Source of the DNA: Liolophura sinensis
Taxonomy: Eukaryota > Mollusca > Polyplacophora > Chitonida > Chitonidae
DNA: 64,000 nucleotides
Direction of reading: 5' to 3'
Assembly (NCBI RefSeq): GCF_032854445.1
Contig: NC_088304.1
Location: 930,001 to 994,000 of the forward strand
Shown here: one piece after another, positions 36,485 to 56,100 of the stretch
Position numbering within the stretch: the stretch's first letter is position 1
Layout: each line of letters begins with the position of its first letter
Made by a program: the position numbers and the translations under genes
Notes under the pieces: model-generated
What the model was told of the DNA's origin: nothing
The model's database searches: none
Seen by the model: the letters and a program-made list of their open reading frames with translations, nothing else

Positions 36485-38455
36485 ACAAGGGCAGTCTCAC
36501 CAGTATACCACGATTAACCTCATCTGTTGTACAGGGTCAGTCTCACCAGTATACCAGGGTTCAACTCATCTGTTGTACAGGGGCAGTCTCACCAGTATAC
36601 CAGGGTTCAACTCATCTGTTGTACAGGGGCAGTCTCACCAGTATACCAGGGTTCAACTCATCTGTTGTACATTGTCTGTGTCACCAGTATACCAGGGTTC
36701 AACTCATCTGTTGTACAGGGTCAGTCTCACCAGTATACCAGGGTTCAACTCATCTGTTGTACAGGGGCAGTCTCACCAGTATACCAGGGTTCAACTCATC
36801 TGTTGTACAGGGGCAGTCTCACCGGTATACCACGATTAACCTCATATGTTGTACAGGGTCAGTCTCACCAGTATACCAGGGCTCAGTTCATCTGTTGTAC
36901 AGGGGCAGTCTCACCAGTATACCAGGGCTCAACTCATCTGTTGTACAGGGGCAGTCTCACCAGTATACCACGATTAACCTCATCTATTGTACAGGGTCAG
37001 TCTCACCAGTATACCAGGGTTCAACTCATTTGTTGTACAGGGTCAGTCTCACCAGTATACCAGGGTTCAACTCATCTGTTGTACAGGGTCAGTCTCACCA
37101 GTATACCAGGGTTCAACTCATCTGTTGTACAGGGTCAGTCTCACCAGTATACCAGGTTTCAACTCATCTGTTGTACAGGGTCAGTCTCACCAGTATACCA
37201 TGATTAACCTCATCTGTTGTACAGGGTCAGTCTCACCAGTATACCAGGGCTCAACTCATCTGTTGTACAGGGGCAGTCTAACCAGTATACCACAATTAAC
37301 CTTATCTGTTGTACAGGGTCAGTCTCACAAGTATACCAGGGTTCAACTCATCTGTTGTACATTGTCTGTCTCACCAGTATACCACGATTAACCTCATCTG
37401 TTGTACAGGGGCAGTTTCACCAGTATATAACAATTAACCTCATATGTTGTACAGGGTCAGTCTCACCAGTATACCACGATTAACCTCATCTGTTGTACAT
37501 TGTCTGTCTCAGTAGTATACCACGATTAAACTCATATGTTGTACAGGGTCAGTCTCACCAGTATACCAGGGTTCAATTCATCTGTTGTGCAGGGGCAGCC
37601 TCACCAGTATACCAGAGTTCAACTCGTCTGTTGTACATTGTCTGTCTCACCAGTATACCACGATTAAACTCATCTGTTGTATAGGGTCAGTCTCACCAGT
37701 ATACCAGGGTTCAACTCATCTGTTGTACAGGGTCAGTCTCACCAGTATACCAGGGTTCAACTCATCTGTTGTACAGGGTCAGTCTCACCAGTATACCAGG
37801 GCTCAACTCATCTGTTGTACAGGGTCAGTCTCACCAGTATACCAAGGGTCAGTTCATCTGTTGTACAGGGGCAGTCTCACCAGTATACCAGGGTTCAACT
37901 CATCTGTTGTACAGGGTCAGTCTCACCAGTATACCAGGGTTCAACTCGTCTGTTGTACAGGGTCAGTCTCACCAGTATACAACAATTAACCTCATCTGTT
38001 GTATAGGGTCAGTCTCACCAGTATACCAGGATTCAACTCATCTGTTGTACAGGGTCTGTCTCACCAGTATACCAGAGTTCAACTCATCTGTTGTACAGGG
38101 TCAGTCTCACCAGTATACCAGGGTTCAACTCATCTGTTGTACAGGGTCAGTCTCACCAGTATACCAGAGTTCAACTCATCTGTTGTACAGGGGCAGTCTC
38201 ACCAGTATACCAGGGTTCAACTCATCTGTTGTACAGGGTCAGTCTCACCAGTATACCAGGGCTCAGTTCATCTGTTGTACAGGGTCAGTCTCACCAGTAT
38301 ACCAGGGTTCAACTCATCTGTTGTACAGGGCAGTCTCACCAGTATACCAGTGTTCAACTCATCTGTTGTACAGGGTCAGTCTCACCAGTATTCCAGGGTT
38401 CAACTCATCTGTTGTACAGGGTCAGTCTCACCAGTATACCATGATTAACCTCATC
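36485..38455. repeat. 46-bp satellite, right arm, about 43 copies
   Basis: Same unit types as 31430-32223, dominated by the ATACCAGGGTTCAACTCATC unit, with occasional CACGATTAACCTC and ACATTGTCTGTCTC units. Several neighbouring units are identical, which argues for continuing turnover. Confidence 0.97.
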
Positions 38456-40322
38456 TGTATCAAGGGATCAGTGTTAACAGTATGCCATGATTAACCTCAT
38501 CTGTATCAAGGGATCAGTGTTAACAGTATACTAGGGTTAAACTGACCTGTATTAAGGAATCAGTCTCATCAGTATACCAGGGTTAGCTTCACCTGTATTA
38601 TAGGATCTGTCTCAGAACTGTACTAGGGTTAGCCTCACCTGTATTAAGAGATCTGTCTCAGCACTGTACTAGGGTTGGCCTCACCTGTATTAAGGGATCA
38701 GTCTCAGCACTGTACTAGGGTTAGCCTCATCTGTGTTAAGGGATCTGTCTCAGCACTGAACAAGGGTTAACCTCACCTGTAGTAAAGGATTAGTATCAGC
38801 ACTGCACTAGGGTTAGACTCACTTGTGTTAAGGGGTCATTCTCAGCACTGTACTAGGGTTAGCCTCACCTGTGTTAAGGGATCTGTCTCAGCACTGAACA
38901 AGGGTTAACCTCACCTGTAGTAAAGGATTAGTATCAGCACTGCACTAGGGTTAGACTCACTTGTGCTAAGGGGTCATTCTCAGCATTGTACTAGGGTTAG
39001 CCTCACCTGTGTTAAGGGATCTGCCTCAGCACTGAACAAGGGTTAACCTCACCTGTAGTAAAGGATTAGTATCAGCACTGCACTAGGGTTAGACTCACTT
39101 GTGTTAAGGGATCATTCTCAGCACTGTACAAGGGTTAGTCTCACCTGTATTAAGGGATCATTCTCAGCACTACTAGGGTTAGCTTCACCTGTATTAAGGG
39201 ATCAGTCTCAGCACTGTACTAGGGTTAGCCTCACCTGTATTAAGGGATCTGCCTCAGCACTGAACAAGGGTTAACCTCACCTGTAGTAAAGGATTAGTAT
39301 CAGCACTGCACTAGGGTTAGACACACCTGTGTTAAGGGATCTGTATCAGCACTGAACAAGGGTTAACCTCACCTGTAGTAAAGGATTAGTATCAGCACTG
39401 CACTAGGGTTAGACACACCTGTGTTAAGGGATCATTCTCAGCACTGTACAAGGGTTAGTCTCACCTGTATTAAGAGATCTGTCTCAGCACTGTACTAGGG
39501 TTGGCCTCACCTGTATTAAGGGATCATTCTCAGCACTGTACTAGGGTTAGCCTCACCTTATTAAGAGATCTGTCACAGTACTGCACAAGGTTTAGCCTCA
39601 TCTGTACTAGGGTTAGCCTCGCCTGAATTAAGGGATCTGTCTCAGCACTGTACTAGGGTTAGCCTCACCTGTATTAAGGGATCTGTCTCAGCAGTGTACT
39701 AGGTTTAGCCTCGCCTGTATTAAGGGATCTGCCTCAGCACTGTACTAGGGTTAGCCTCACCTGTATTAAGGGATCAGTCTCTGCACTGTACAAGGGTTAG
39801 CCTCACCTGTATTCAGGGATCATTCTCAGCCCTGTATTAGGGTTAGCCCCACCTGTATTAAGGGATTATTCTCAGCACTGTACTAGTGTTAGCCTCACCT
39901 GGGATCTGTCTCAGCACTTTACTAGGGTTAGCCTCACCTGTATTAAGGAATTTGTCTCAGCAGCATATTTGAGTTAGCCTCACCTGTATTAAGGGATCAG
40001 TCTCAGCCCTGTACTAGGGTTAGCCACACCTGTATTAAGGGATCATTCTCAGCCCTCTAGTAGGGTTAGCCACACCTGTATTAAGGGGTCATTCTCAGCA
40101 CTGTACTAGGGTTAGCCTCACCTGTATTAAGGGATCTGTTTCAGCACTGTACTAGGGTTAGCCTTACCTGTATTAAGGGATCTGTCTCAGCACTGTACAA
40201 GGGTTAGCCTCACCTGTATTAAGGGATCAGTCTCAGCACTATACTAGGGTTAGCCTCACCTGAATTAAGGGATCTGTCTCAGCACTGTACTAGGGTTAGC
40301 CTCACCTGTATTAAGGGATCAA
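38456..40322. repeat. Diverged subfamily of the 46-bp satellite, about 40 copies
   Basis: Units run TCTCAGCACTGTACTAGGG, TTAGCCTCACCTGTATT, AAGGGATC. They align position by position with the 46-bp satellite to the left. Transitional units fill 38456-38640 (e.g. TCAGTGTTAACAGTATAC). A local higher-order block (GAACAAGGGTTAACCTC, GTAGTAAAGGATTAGTATC, GCACTAGGGTTAGAC) recurs at about 38755, 38890, 39030, 39265 and 39355. Confidence 0.94.
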
Positions 40323-41646
40323 AGTATCAGCTTCGTCTGATTAGTCTTAGCATGTTGACGCGCGTGGTTGATGGATCTCAATGTGATCTACCGGTAGTCA
40401 AAACGATGTTAAAGCCTCTGTGAAGTTTGAAGAGACTAACTGTGTGATTGATAGATAAAATATGCCTTAACAAAACTTGCATGAATGTATGATATAAGTT
40501 TGATATATATCTCATATGTATGATATAAGTTTGATATATATCTCATATTGCCTATCCTGTATTACCATACTATTGTGCCTGTGCAAAACATCTACGAAAC
40601 CAGTGTGATTAGTCGATTTATTTAATTAGTGCTTAACGCTGTACTCTGGAATTTTACTTGCTGATCAGTTATGGGTAGCTAGACTGCCTGGAGTAAAGTG
40701 CAGTCTTCTACCAGGTACCATGACTTGAAGCCGCAACAGAACCAGTTTTTGTGAAAAAACCCAAAGTCGCTTATCAAATCAACTTTCATTGATTACCAAG
40801 AATAGCTCAACTTGTTGCCTCTTAGTAATTTCAGACGCGTACATGTGTTTATAATGTTAAATAGATTGTAAAATGTTAATAACTTATAATGCAACCCGTT
40901 TTAAAACATTTAGGAACTTTATATGAATGGTAACTCATGAACATATGAGGCTTATATTTTATGAAAGGTATTTATTTGGGCTTTTCTAAAATAATAGATA
41001 ATAACAAAGCTTTGATTGGATTTGGGCTGATCAGTTTTGTGCCAAAACTCCATGGCTCCTTTAAGCGAGAGGCATATCGTAGTTACATATCACGTACTGG
41101 CTTTTTCATTGCACGTGAAGACACAGGTGTACGTGAGAATGAAGAGGCAGGGCTTTCCAGGGTATAGACCAGAAATAGAGGCGTGAGTTCGATAAATATT
41201 ACATTGATTTCCTGGTTATGTTCTACTGTACAATTAACAACTTAGGCTGGAAGTTTTTTATTAAAAAAAAACATCAGATATAATGCTTATTAGTTCTGTA
41301 TCAGTACCCAATCTACACCCTGTCTATCCATCCGTGGCAAAAGTTTGTGGCAACTTCATTTCAACACTCTAACGTTATGTCTTTGATTGACGTTCAATGC
41401 CATACTCCAGAATTTTTAGCTAAAAATCATTTGTAAATGTGAAGGAAACTGGAACATTATCCAGTAAACAGACTTGTGGCAAGTTGCTGACAAGCTTTTG
41501 ACCCCCGGCAGCAGGACCATGGCGTCATTTTATTGACGTCACATTAAAGGCAGTATGACGACGTTACAGTAGAAACAAATTCACTGTAACACTGTAGTCG
41601 TTGCTCTACAATGCTTTTGTTTTTTACATAATAATGGCTGAAGGCC
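40323..41646. other. Unique sequence right of the satellite
   Basis: No gene recognised. A direct repeat of ATGTATGATATAAGTTTGAT lies at about 40483-40545. The plus-strand open frame at 40961-41167 shows no motif. Confidence 0.45.
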
Positions 41647-41780
41647 CTGGGGCCGGTTTAATGAAGCTCACTTAGCTAAGTAAGCCCGCGATTATCATGG
41701 CAACGCATGTTGTAGAAATATAAAGTGCACATAGCTGAGGGCAACTTAACGCTAAGAAAACTTCATGAAACCGGCCCCTG
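41647..41780. mobile_element. Short foldback MITE
   Basis: Terminal inverted repeats CTGGGGCCGGTTTAATGAAG (left) and, inverted, CAGGGGCCGGTTTCATGAAG (right end), total about 134 bp, with GCTCACTTAGC-like inner arms. No clear target duplication and no coding capacity; superfamily not assigned. Confidence 0.78.
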
Positions 41781-41849
41781 CTTCACCTAAGCACCAACTT
41801 CCGAGATCAAAAATGAGCAGCCTCCTATCAGAATGGGTGTCCGGGGCGG

Positions 41850-42149
41850 AATAGGGGGAGTTTCAAGTTGGAACTCTTTAGTCATCCAAGGTAAAAACAG
41901 TCCTGCTCTGTCATGTGAATGGTGAAATATGTTAGGCAACTTTTGTTGACAATTTACTGATCAGCTGTCTCACCTTTTTAAAGAGGCACACGTGACACCT
42001 CTTTCCTTTAGGAACTTTTCACGTTCACAAACATTCAGATTCTCAATCTTCTCTATCATTCCTCCACTCTAAATGTCTTTTTATGACACTTTTTTCAGAC
42101 TCTTTCTACCTTCAACAATAAAAGAATTCGAACTCGAAACTCCCCTATT
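41850..42149. mobile_element. Inverted-repeat non-autonomous DNA element, copy B
   Basis: The reverse complement aligns with 10953-11325 along its whole length (e.g. AATGATAGAGAAGATTGAG, GTTGCCTAACAT). Ends are ATAGGGGGAGTTTCAAGTTG and its inverted partner GAACTCGAAACTCCCCTAT. The flanks share GTGTCCGG (left at about 41838, right at about 42150), compatible with an 8-bp duplication offset by a few bases, so hAT-like origin is possible. Confidence 0.8.
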
Positions 42150-45100
42150 GTGTCCGGAGGAATGAATGAAATATGAACAATCACAAACTACATTTGTATA
42201 CAAAGAAAAATTTATTTTGAGTTCACCATAACAAGCCAAATACATCGCGTCAACAAATTAAACAACGACCACAAATGCCGCTGTAAGCTGCATCGTCTGG
42301 ATTGGATGTGGCATGCTTATGTATTTTGTACTCCAGGAAAAAAAACTTTTGTTCTTCACATTTTCACGACTGCAGTTATTGAAAACCATAAATTACTCAA
42401 TTCATCGGATAAATTTAAAAAAAAAAATCTGACATGCATTGCTTGGTTGCAAGTAGGCTAGGCCTGTGTCGTCATTTTTTTTTTTTTTTTGGAAGCTGTG
42501 GCGTCATATACACTGGATTGTCTTCAGAAACGAGAACTTAATGACGTAAACTGGTCTAGCCGCCACAAATTCTTTCTAAATCCAGAGTCACAAAAATACA
42601 CATCACACCCCACTTCATGTCTGGCCAACAACTCCTACATTTCAATGGAAAAGAATGAGGGAAAGGCAATGCAATGTGCAATTGAAAATCGAAATTAAAC
42701 GGGATTTGGAAGAACTTTGTAACCATAATTTAACCCATACTGTTTTTGAATGAAATCTTTCTCAGACAACACATAAATGTCGTACATGCATGTCAAAGCA
42801 GCGAAAAAGGGACATATATATGCTACATAAACACTGAAACCATTCGTTCAGAATATCTGCTGAACATAGCAAACTGGAAGAACAAAGGGTCTGGGCTCGA
42901 TCGAGTCCATGTATGGAATAGGGGTGATAGTGATATTGTTGTGAATAACAGACTTGTGGTGATTCCTGTGACAAATAACTCGATTAGTCAAGTGGATCTT
43001 CGACAAAGTAAAATTCACTTAACCGATGAAACACGAGGCATGAAAAATGATAAATTACAAAAAACACAAAAATAAAGGAAGCCAATAACAAACTTATAAT
43101 TGACAACATATTTCATGCTTATTTCAAGAATTCAGGTGATAAAGATACAGAAATAAGTTATATCTACATTGTGTTTTTCTATTCAATACTATACCGAAAA
43201 CCTGAGTGTTCATCGAGTGCAGAAAATAAGAAACAGAATTAACCTTATACAGGATCCGCAGTATAATTCTAACCATGGTTGCTATCCTGTCTTGAGCAGA
43301 ACTTAACGGTATGCCATAATTTTACACTGAATAGGAAAATTACAGCATAATGCCATAATTTTACATCACGTTGGGACAATACAGAACACATGGGAACATT
43401 ACAGCGTAATGTCATAATTTTACACCATGTGGGAATATTACAGCGTAATGTCATAATTTTCACCACATGGGAAGATTCAAGCGTAATGCCATTATTTTAC
43501 ACCACATGGGAACATTACGGTGTAATGTTATAATATTACACGGAATGGGAACATTACAATGTTATGCCATAAACCATTATGCCATTTTAAACTGTACTGT
43601 AACAAAAAGTAATGCTGCAGAACTTTACACTATATGGCAATGACTCTCTATATATACTAATATATACTATGGGTGGTACAGATTAGCAAACGACCCAACA
43701 CTGGAAACAAATGGTGCAATAAATTACTTTATATATAAATATTGATTTTCTGACTCAGATGTGTGCTGAGAAATAAACTTACTTTGGCAGTGTATATATA
43801 ATGAATAGTGACAGACTACATTTAGACAAATATACAAGACAATACCGTACGTAACATAAAATACACTGAATAAGCCCGTAACCTTTTTTGTATGATAGCA
43901 TTGTACTGGCGAAAATAAAGTTTGAAAATACACATAAATACACAAACACATAAACTTCAACATACAATATATACCAGATGAGGGATTTCCGTACACAACC
44001 ATTCTTTTATCACTATAGTGCATGGTATTGATATATTTTTAAATTATTCTTTCGGATTTCTCTTGTATATTTGCTAAGATGTTTATACGACCTTTAGTTG
44101 CTTATGCATGTTGTACCCCATGAAAATTAACTGTTTGAAGCACGAACTAAAACTGTTTAAAGTTCTTCATAACGCCGCAAATTCATCACTGAAAATTGTC
44201 AGATATTTGGTTTGCTATTTTAAAAATTCAAACCCGAACCAGTTTATGAAAATAAAGAGGAAAGACAAAAAAAGCTTGCAATTTTTTTTGTTGTTGTTCT
44301 TGAACCAAAGCTCTGTTTCCAAGCTCAAGCCCAAGTAATTCGCTCTAAGTATAAATGTATGTTTGTAATCATCACTGGTGCTGTGCTTTGCTAAGACTAA
44401 CTCAGGAAGAATACACGAGCTCTCTTTCTCAAAGACTCATCAGTCGAATCTCTCAGAACCCGCGCAAGGCACATTTCTCACAAAGAGAGAAGACTATTTC
44501 CTTGGGACGTACAGCGTAATGAGAAATCAGTACCGCGTTGCAATCTCCTCGTCTTTGCACGTCATTCACTAAGGTGCAGTTATACGTGCAAAATAAAGCT
44601 AGGTGCAAAAATTTAGGTTCACATATTGTAACTTTGTCACCTGATTATATTCCACCCATACGTACGATTATCTGACATTTACAACCAAAGCTGGGTCATA
44701 TCACAACCCACATAAGTTCATAGCCACAAAGTATGGAGACTATATTCCTGATATCCCACAGAGCCGACCTACTATGATAAGCAGTGGATCATTCTTGTCA
44801 CATGTAACTCCCACCGAGTGATTAATGGGTAACCTTCTTATTGCTGTTTCTCTACCAAATTTCAGCCATAGGCTTCTCAGGAAATACTAGGCTTCCTGCT
44901 AAACATATCTCCCTAAATAAATATCAAAGGATGTGTGATACAACCGTGCATTAGTTTTACAAACATATAATATCATATGACATAATCTCATATTGGTAAG
45001 TTCTGAGTGTGAAAACAGACTGGAACACGTCTTCCATACAATCAGCAGTGATACAAATTTATAAAGAATAAAAATACCTTAAGATCTGAAGCCAGTGACA

Positions 45101-47091
45101 TCTTAAAGCAACCACGTATAACTTGTGACAGCATTACGGACTATATCATTCTGGGATACACTTGCACACTCATTTAAAAATCGTACACTTACACGCTGTA
45201 ATGTATAGAATTTTGACTTACACATTGCTTCTACGGTCTGTTGCGGATAAATCCACGCGCTTGGGGAGGACTGACAAAAATGTACATGTATAAGGATTCA
45301 CAATACCGTAAGTGTAAGAGTTAACGGCTGATGCCACACCCTCATAACGAATATAAATATAAGGTACTTAATTTTATCAAGCTCTCATTTGGCACTACTT
45401 TCTTGAGCTAGTGGGGAGGTTGAGTAGATAATGCGTGAATTCAACCTTATTTTGTATCGAATGGTATCATTGGATGAAACCTTCGCCCTGCGTTCATTGG
45501 CTTTTAACGGGCAACAAATATCAGTTTAGAAGACTGTCGCCCTGCATGGTGCTCTATGCACAACAACTAATCAGTCGCAAGGGAAATGAAATCTTTGCTT
45601 GCGATTTGTAATGAAACGCCATTTTAACTCGACAGTCTCTCTACTTCGGAGCAAAACTAACAATTGGACGCAACCGTTATTGTCTTTTTGTTGTTGTTGT
45701 TGGATGGCAGCTTTATCACATAAAAGGGACCATGTTTTTGATTGCAAAAGCAGAGCTAATGCATATAGAACGAATACATGTATCACGATGGAGTTGACAT
45801 CGGCAGCTATACATTCTCTGAGGTTGTCATTAATGCTGAAAATCACTGACGAGGGTAATAATGCTGAAAATCACCGAAGGGGTAATAATGCTGAAAAATC
45901 TCCGAGGAGGTAACAATGCCTGAAAATCGCTGAGTGTGAAAAATGTAAAATTCACCAATAACTGAGCTTGGGGTGGACGTCAGGAGTGAGATTATGTGCT
46001 TCATACAAAATGTCAAAGTTGCTTGAAAGCATAGCTTTCATGCACAATCTAAATAGGCCTACAGCCATGCATGGTGACGTCATTTACACGTGGACCAAGG
46101 CAACGTTTTCTTTATCACTGACTCATCCTTAGACGGTACTTGCCAGGCGGAAAGTTTAGGCCTAAACGAAATAATATGTCACGAGAATTCTGAAAAAATG
46201 TTTCGTCTATATGCATTTAAAATAAATACGGGTATGTCGACCTTTTCTGAACTCATTTTACACATGACATTCACACGCACTCAATTTTAAACAATATTTT
46301 TGCAATAATACATACTAAAATACATACTCTGAATTGTCAAGGAGTTATCTTCATGCAACTAAACGCACAGTATATATATTAAATATGATATAAAACACAA
46401 AGGTAAAAAAAATCTTGTATCAAACTGTATAATAATTTGGTCTCGTGAACAACTCAGTGGTAAACTTTATGATGGCGATAAACTCAGGGTTAATAAAGTC
46501 ATTGGTCAAATGGTGTCTACATGTGAGCTTTATGTGCCACGTCTTCAAAATGCACAAATGACTTTTGACAACCAATCATAACTATTTAGATGACAATGAT
46601 CTTGAATAAATTAAAAAGTACATATTTTGTTTACGTTCTTCGGATTGGTTCTGAGCAATCGTAATTTCTCGCCTGTAGATCACGTGATAATACATAGTGT
46701 TGTCACTTCCGCAGTTTGAGGATCAGCCTCACTCTGAAAATTAATTCTCAAATTTAAAAATAGGCTCATGTTTTTATGCCTACGGTGATTTTTTTTTCAA
46801 AATATACAATCTAGCACTTACAAAATGTACAAGAGCTTATACAAAACACCTTGCGAACATTGCAACTGGGAAGTATTTTAAAAAAATCTCAAGCTTCAAT
46901 ACCCTGCACGTGCAATACAACTTTCAGTGTTGGCAAACATTCAATTCCCCATCAATTACTTTCAAACGCAAGCTCAAGCTCTTTTGCAACTCCAAATATC
47001 TTTTTAAAGACTTTTCCAATTTAAATACATTTTGATTTGGCTCGCAGGCCTACATTATATCACCTTTGATTAATAATTGGGGAATCCTTCA
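42150..47091. other. Intergenic DNA left of the MMP gene
   Basis: No gene recognised. Two small tandem arrays: a 39-bp unit (CATAATTTTACACCACATGG, GAACATTACAGCGTAATG) about seven times at 43305-43590, and a roughly 28-bp unit (TAATGCTGAAAATCACTGA) about four times at 45828-45935. The open frame at 42746-43075 resembles no family I know. Confidence 0.5.
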
Positions 47092-53175
<6,084 letters not shown>

Positions 53176-56100
53176 CTGAAGCAGAAATGGAGAAAAGCGA
53201 CGATAAGAGAACTGCCATAAACACTTAATCGGCGATACATTCTGACTGGGTTAAATAGAGGCAAGGATATACTTTCGAACAAGATTCTATCTCACAGGAT
53301 TGTACAGAGATGAGAATTCTACAAAATCAGGCAAAACACAAAGAAAACAAGTTAACTTTAATGTTTAAATGTCACCCACCAAAAATGTTCCTACTATACT
53401 ATAAAATACTAGGTACTATAGGTACTATACTATAACACATACGAAGCCACACAGTATACAGAAACTTTACTGTCAAAGCACATGGCTGAAGATGGAATGG
53501 TCTCTCCGTATTTCTAAGTAAGAACTGACTGTAACTCACTACACCTTAATTTTACTGTCAGAAAATACAGTTCGATCTGTTTTTACATTGCGTTATAATA
53601 TACCGAAAAGAAATTTCATTTGATCAGTGTGCATGTTATTCCTAAACGATCTTGTATAATTTCTCAAGCACTATTCCGTCCCAGAACAAGCACAACATGT
53701 TTTGAAACGTCTGGAAAAAAGACATTTACATGGCTTCAATGTCTCACAGCTCTTATACTACAAGATAATTGACCCATCTGATCCAACCACTAAACAAACA
53801 CTCAACGGAAGACAAAAAGAGCGAGTTACGAGGACCAAAACGACGTTCAAAATTGCTGCTAATGTACTGCTAACGGGTTTTCACACGGGCTACAAGAGTG
53901 ACGCGCCGACGGAATACTGGGACAAATGGAGATCTCTTCGCTCAGACAAATCTGGAGGAATATGCTCGGCGTCATCTTATGACGTTGTGAAGATGGATTA
54001 AGGCTGATGTGGGACGGTCCGCTGGGGATTAGGACAACCCTGGGATATCGGCACGGAACCGAGACAGAATAACAGTGAGGGGAGGGGGCAGAAGCGGTTT
54101 GAGCCACAGTGGACAGGTGTTTATCAAGACAAATCGCGAAGACACGAACTGTTTCCAGATGAGATGCAAGGTTCCAATTTGATTTAGTAATATTATTAAT
54201 ATATTATGCTATGCAAGGTTCCATTGTAATATCACTGGCGTGGGATACAAGGTTCTAATGGGATACAGTAACATTATTAGGATGTGATTCAAGGTTCCGG
54301 TGATGGCAATGCATGGATCCAGCGTTATTCAGTAACATTACTTGGATACGATCCAAAGTTCCATAATAATACAGTAGCATTACTGGACAACTGGTGCATA
54401 GGGCTAGGGTGGCCATGACAACCCCGTAGCCCTATTCGTAACAAAATACAACGCATTTATGACCTAACTGGAAAAGTGAATGACCTAATTATGACCTAAT
54501 CTGAACTGTCAGTGACCTAATTATGACTTAATTTGAACTGTCAACCCATATTTGATATATGGGGTTATATTTCATCCATAAATAGATCAAGACGCAATAA
54601 GCTGGATGAAGCATTTCCATGTGCAAAACTGACGACATAAAGCAAAGGTTGGAGCGTTTCAAACATTTAATACATAACAACGACGTTAAAATCACCACAG
54701 AACATATTCTTTTGCTACAGGCTAGCGAAGTTATAACCTTGACATGGGTGAGTTTTACTGGGTACGGAAAAAGGAGCTCAACAACCACGAAGCCGCGTGA
54801 ACTTGTGACACAAACAGTTTAAAATCGGGATTCCAAAGAAAAACGACTGAGGATCGTAGAAAAGTGCTCCGAACACTCGACATTGTGTTTTCTCCTTCCG
54901 GGCACGGACATCTCTTCATGGCCGAGGATCAGAAATGGCAGCGTGGAGAATGAGTCATTTTTGTAGCAGTCAGCTGGGATTAGTTCATATTTTCATAAGT
55001 GCTTGGCACGTCGATTATTTCGAGAGGCCAACTCGGCCTAGAATTTGTAATTGGATGTAATAGCCTTAGCAGGCAATTTGTTTTAGGTGGCTAGATTCGC
55101 GACCCCATTGGCACTCCAATTCAGGTTCATCCCTCTCTGTCAGTCATACGGGCTGAATGATGGGACTTTATCGGCCGCAGTTTTCAGATTCTCGGGACGT
55201 GTTATGTGCTGGAAAGAGCGGGACGAAATGAAGGCTATAGGTCTGTCGAAAAACATGGTTACGAGCATTAGCCCAACAACCCGCACTTAACATTAGCTAG
55301 CTCTGTCACCCGGACCACGTGCAGAAATTCCCGCCATCTCTTCGCAGAAACCTACAGGCCGGCAAATGGTTCACGCAAAAAACATTATACCCATGTAAAA
55401 CTGGCTGATGCAAACTCTTGTTTAAATGCTTCCAGAAATTGTATACACTGGCGCATGCTATCAGTACAAGTCCTGAAGAGTACAGGGAAGGAAGCATTTC
55501 TCACTTGTCGAAATTCGTCCCGAAGTCACTATACTATGCCAGGAGAAATTCCACAGACAAACTTACATTTCGTAACATGGCTACCACACAGAGCTCGTCT
55601 GTGAGAGACACATGAACACCAAACTTCAGCTCAATACATAAAGTACTGAAGTCGTGAATTTGGTAATTTACGGTAATTTATATGCACATTCTTTGTATTT
55701 TATATGCATGTAAAACTTCCGCTTAATAACTTCTTTTTTTTTAACAAAAACCTGCAATACTTTTTGACATACCCCCCTCCCCCCCCCCCCACTCACATTT
55801 ACTTTTACACAACACTGGTTCTATCGCATAATACATGAATTTTGTATTTTATGGTATTTAATATGCACACAGCGAATCAACAATGGAACGTTCCCTTCGT
55901 GTTATCGCACTCTACATTTGTGCAAAACCTGAGCTCAATGCATGCAGTACTTTTTGAGATACCACTCCTAACATTTTGCTTAACATCGCTTTCTCTGTTA
56001 TTCGACGCAGACGCAGGGATACGGCACACCCAACGCCTGTACTTTGTAGGCTACAGATGAGCTGAAAATGAAGCATTCACAACCAGGTTTTCGTTTCCCT

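Noticed and set aside
38640-40322. Interstitial telomeric repeats
   Set aside because: AGGGTTAG appears once per 46-bp unit but never as tandem TTAGGG; it is part of a longer unrelated unit.
42746-43075. 109-aa plus-strand frame as a gene
   Set aside because: No recognisable domain or splice structure; composition like surrounding intergenic DNA.
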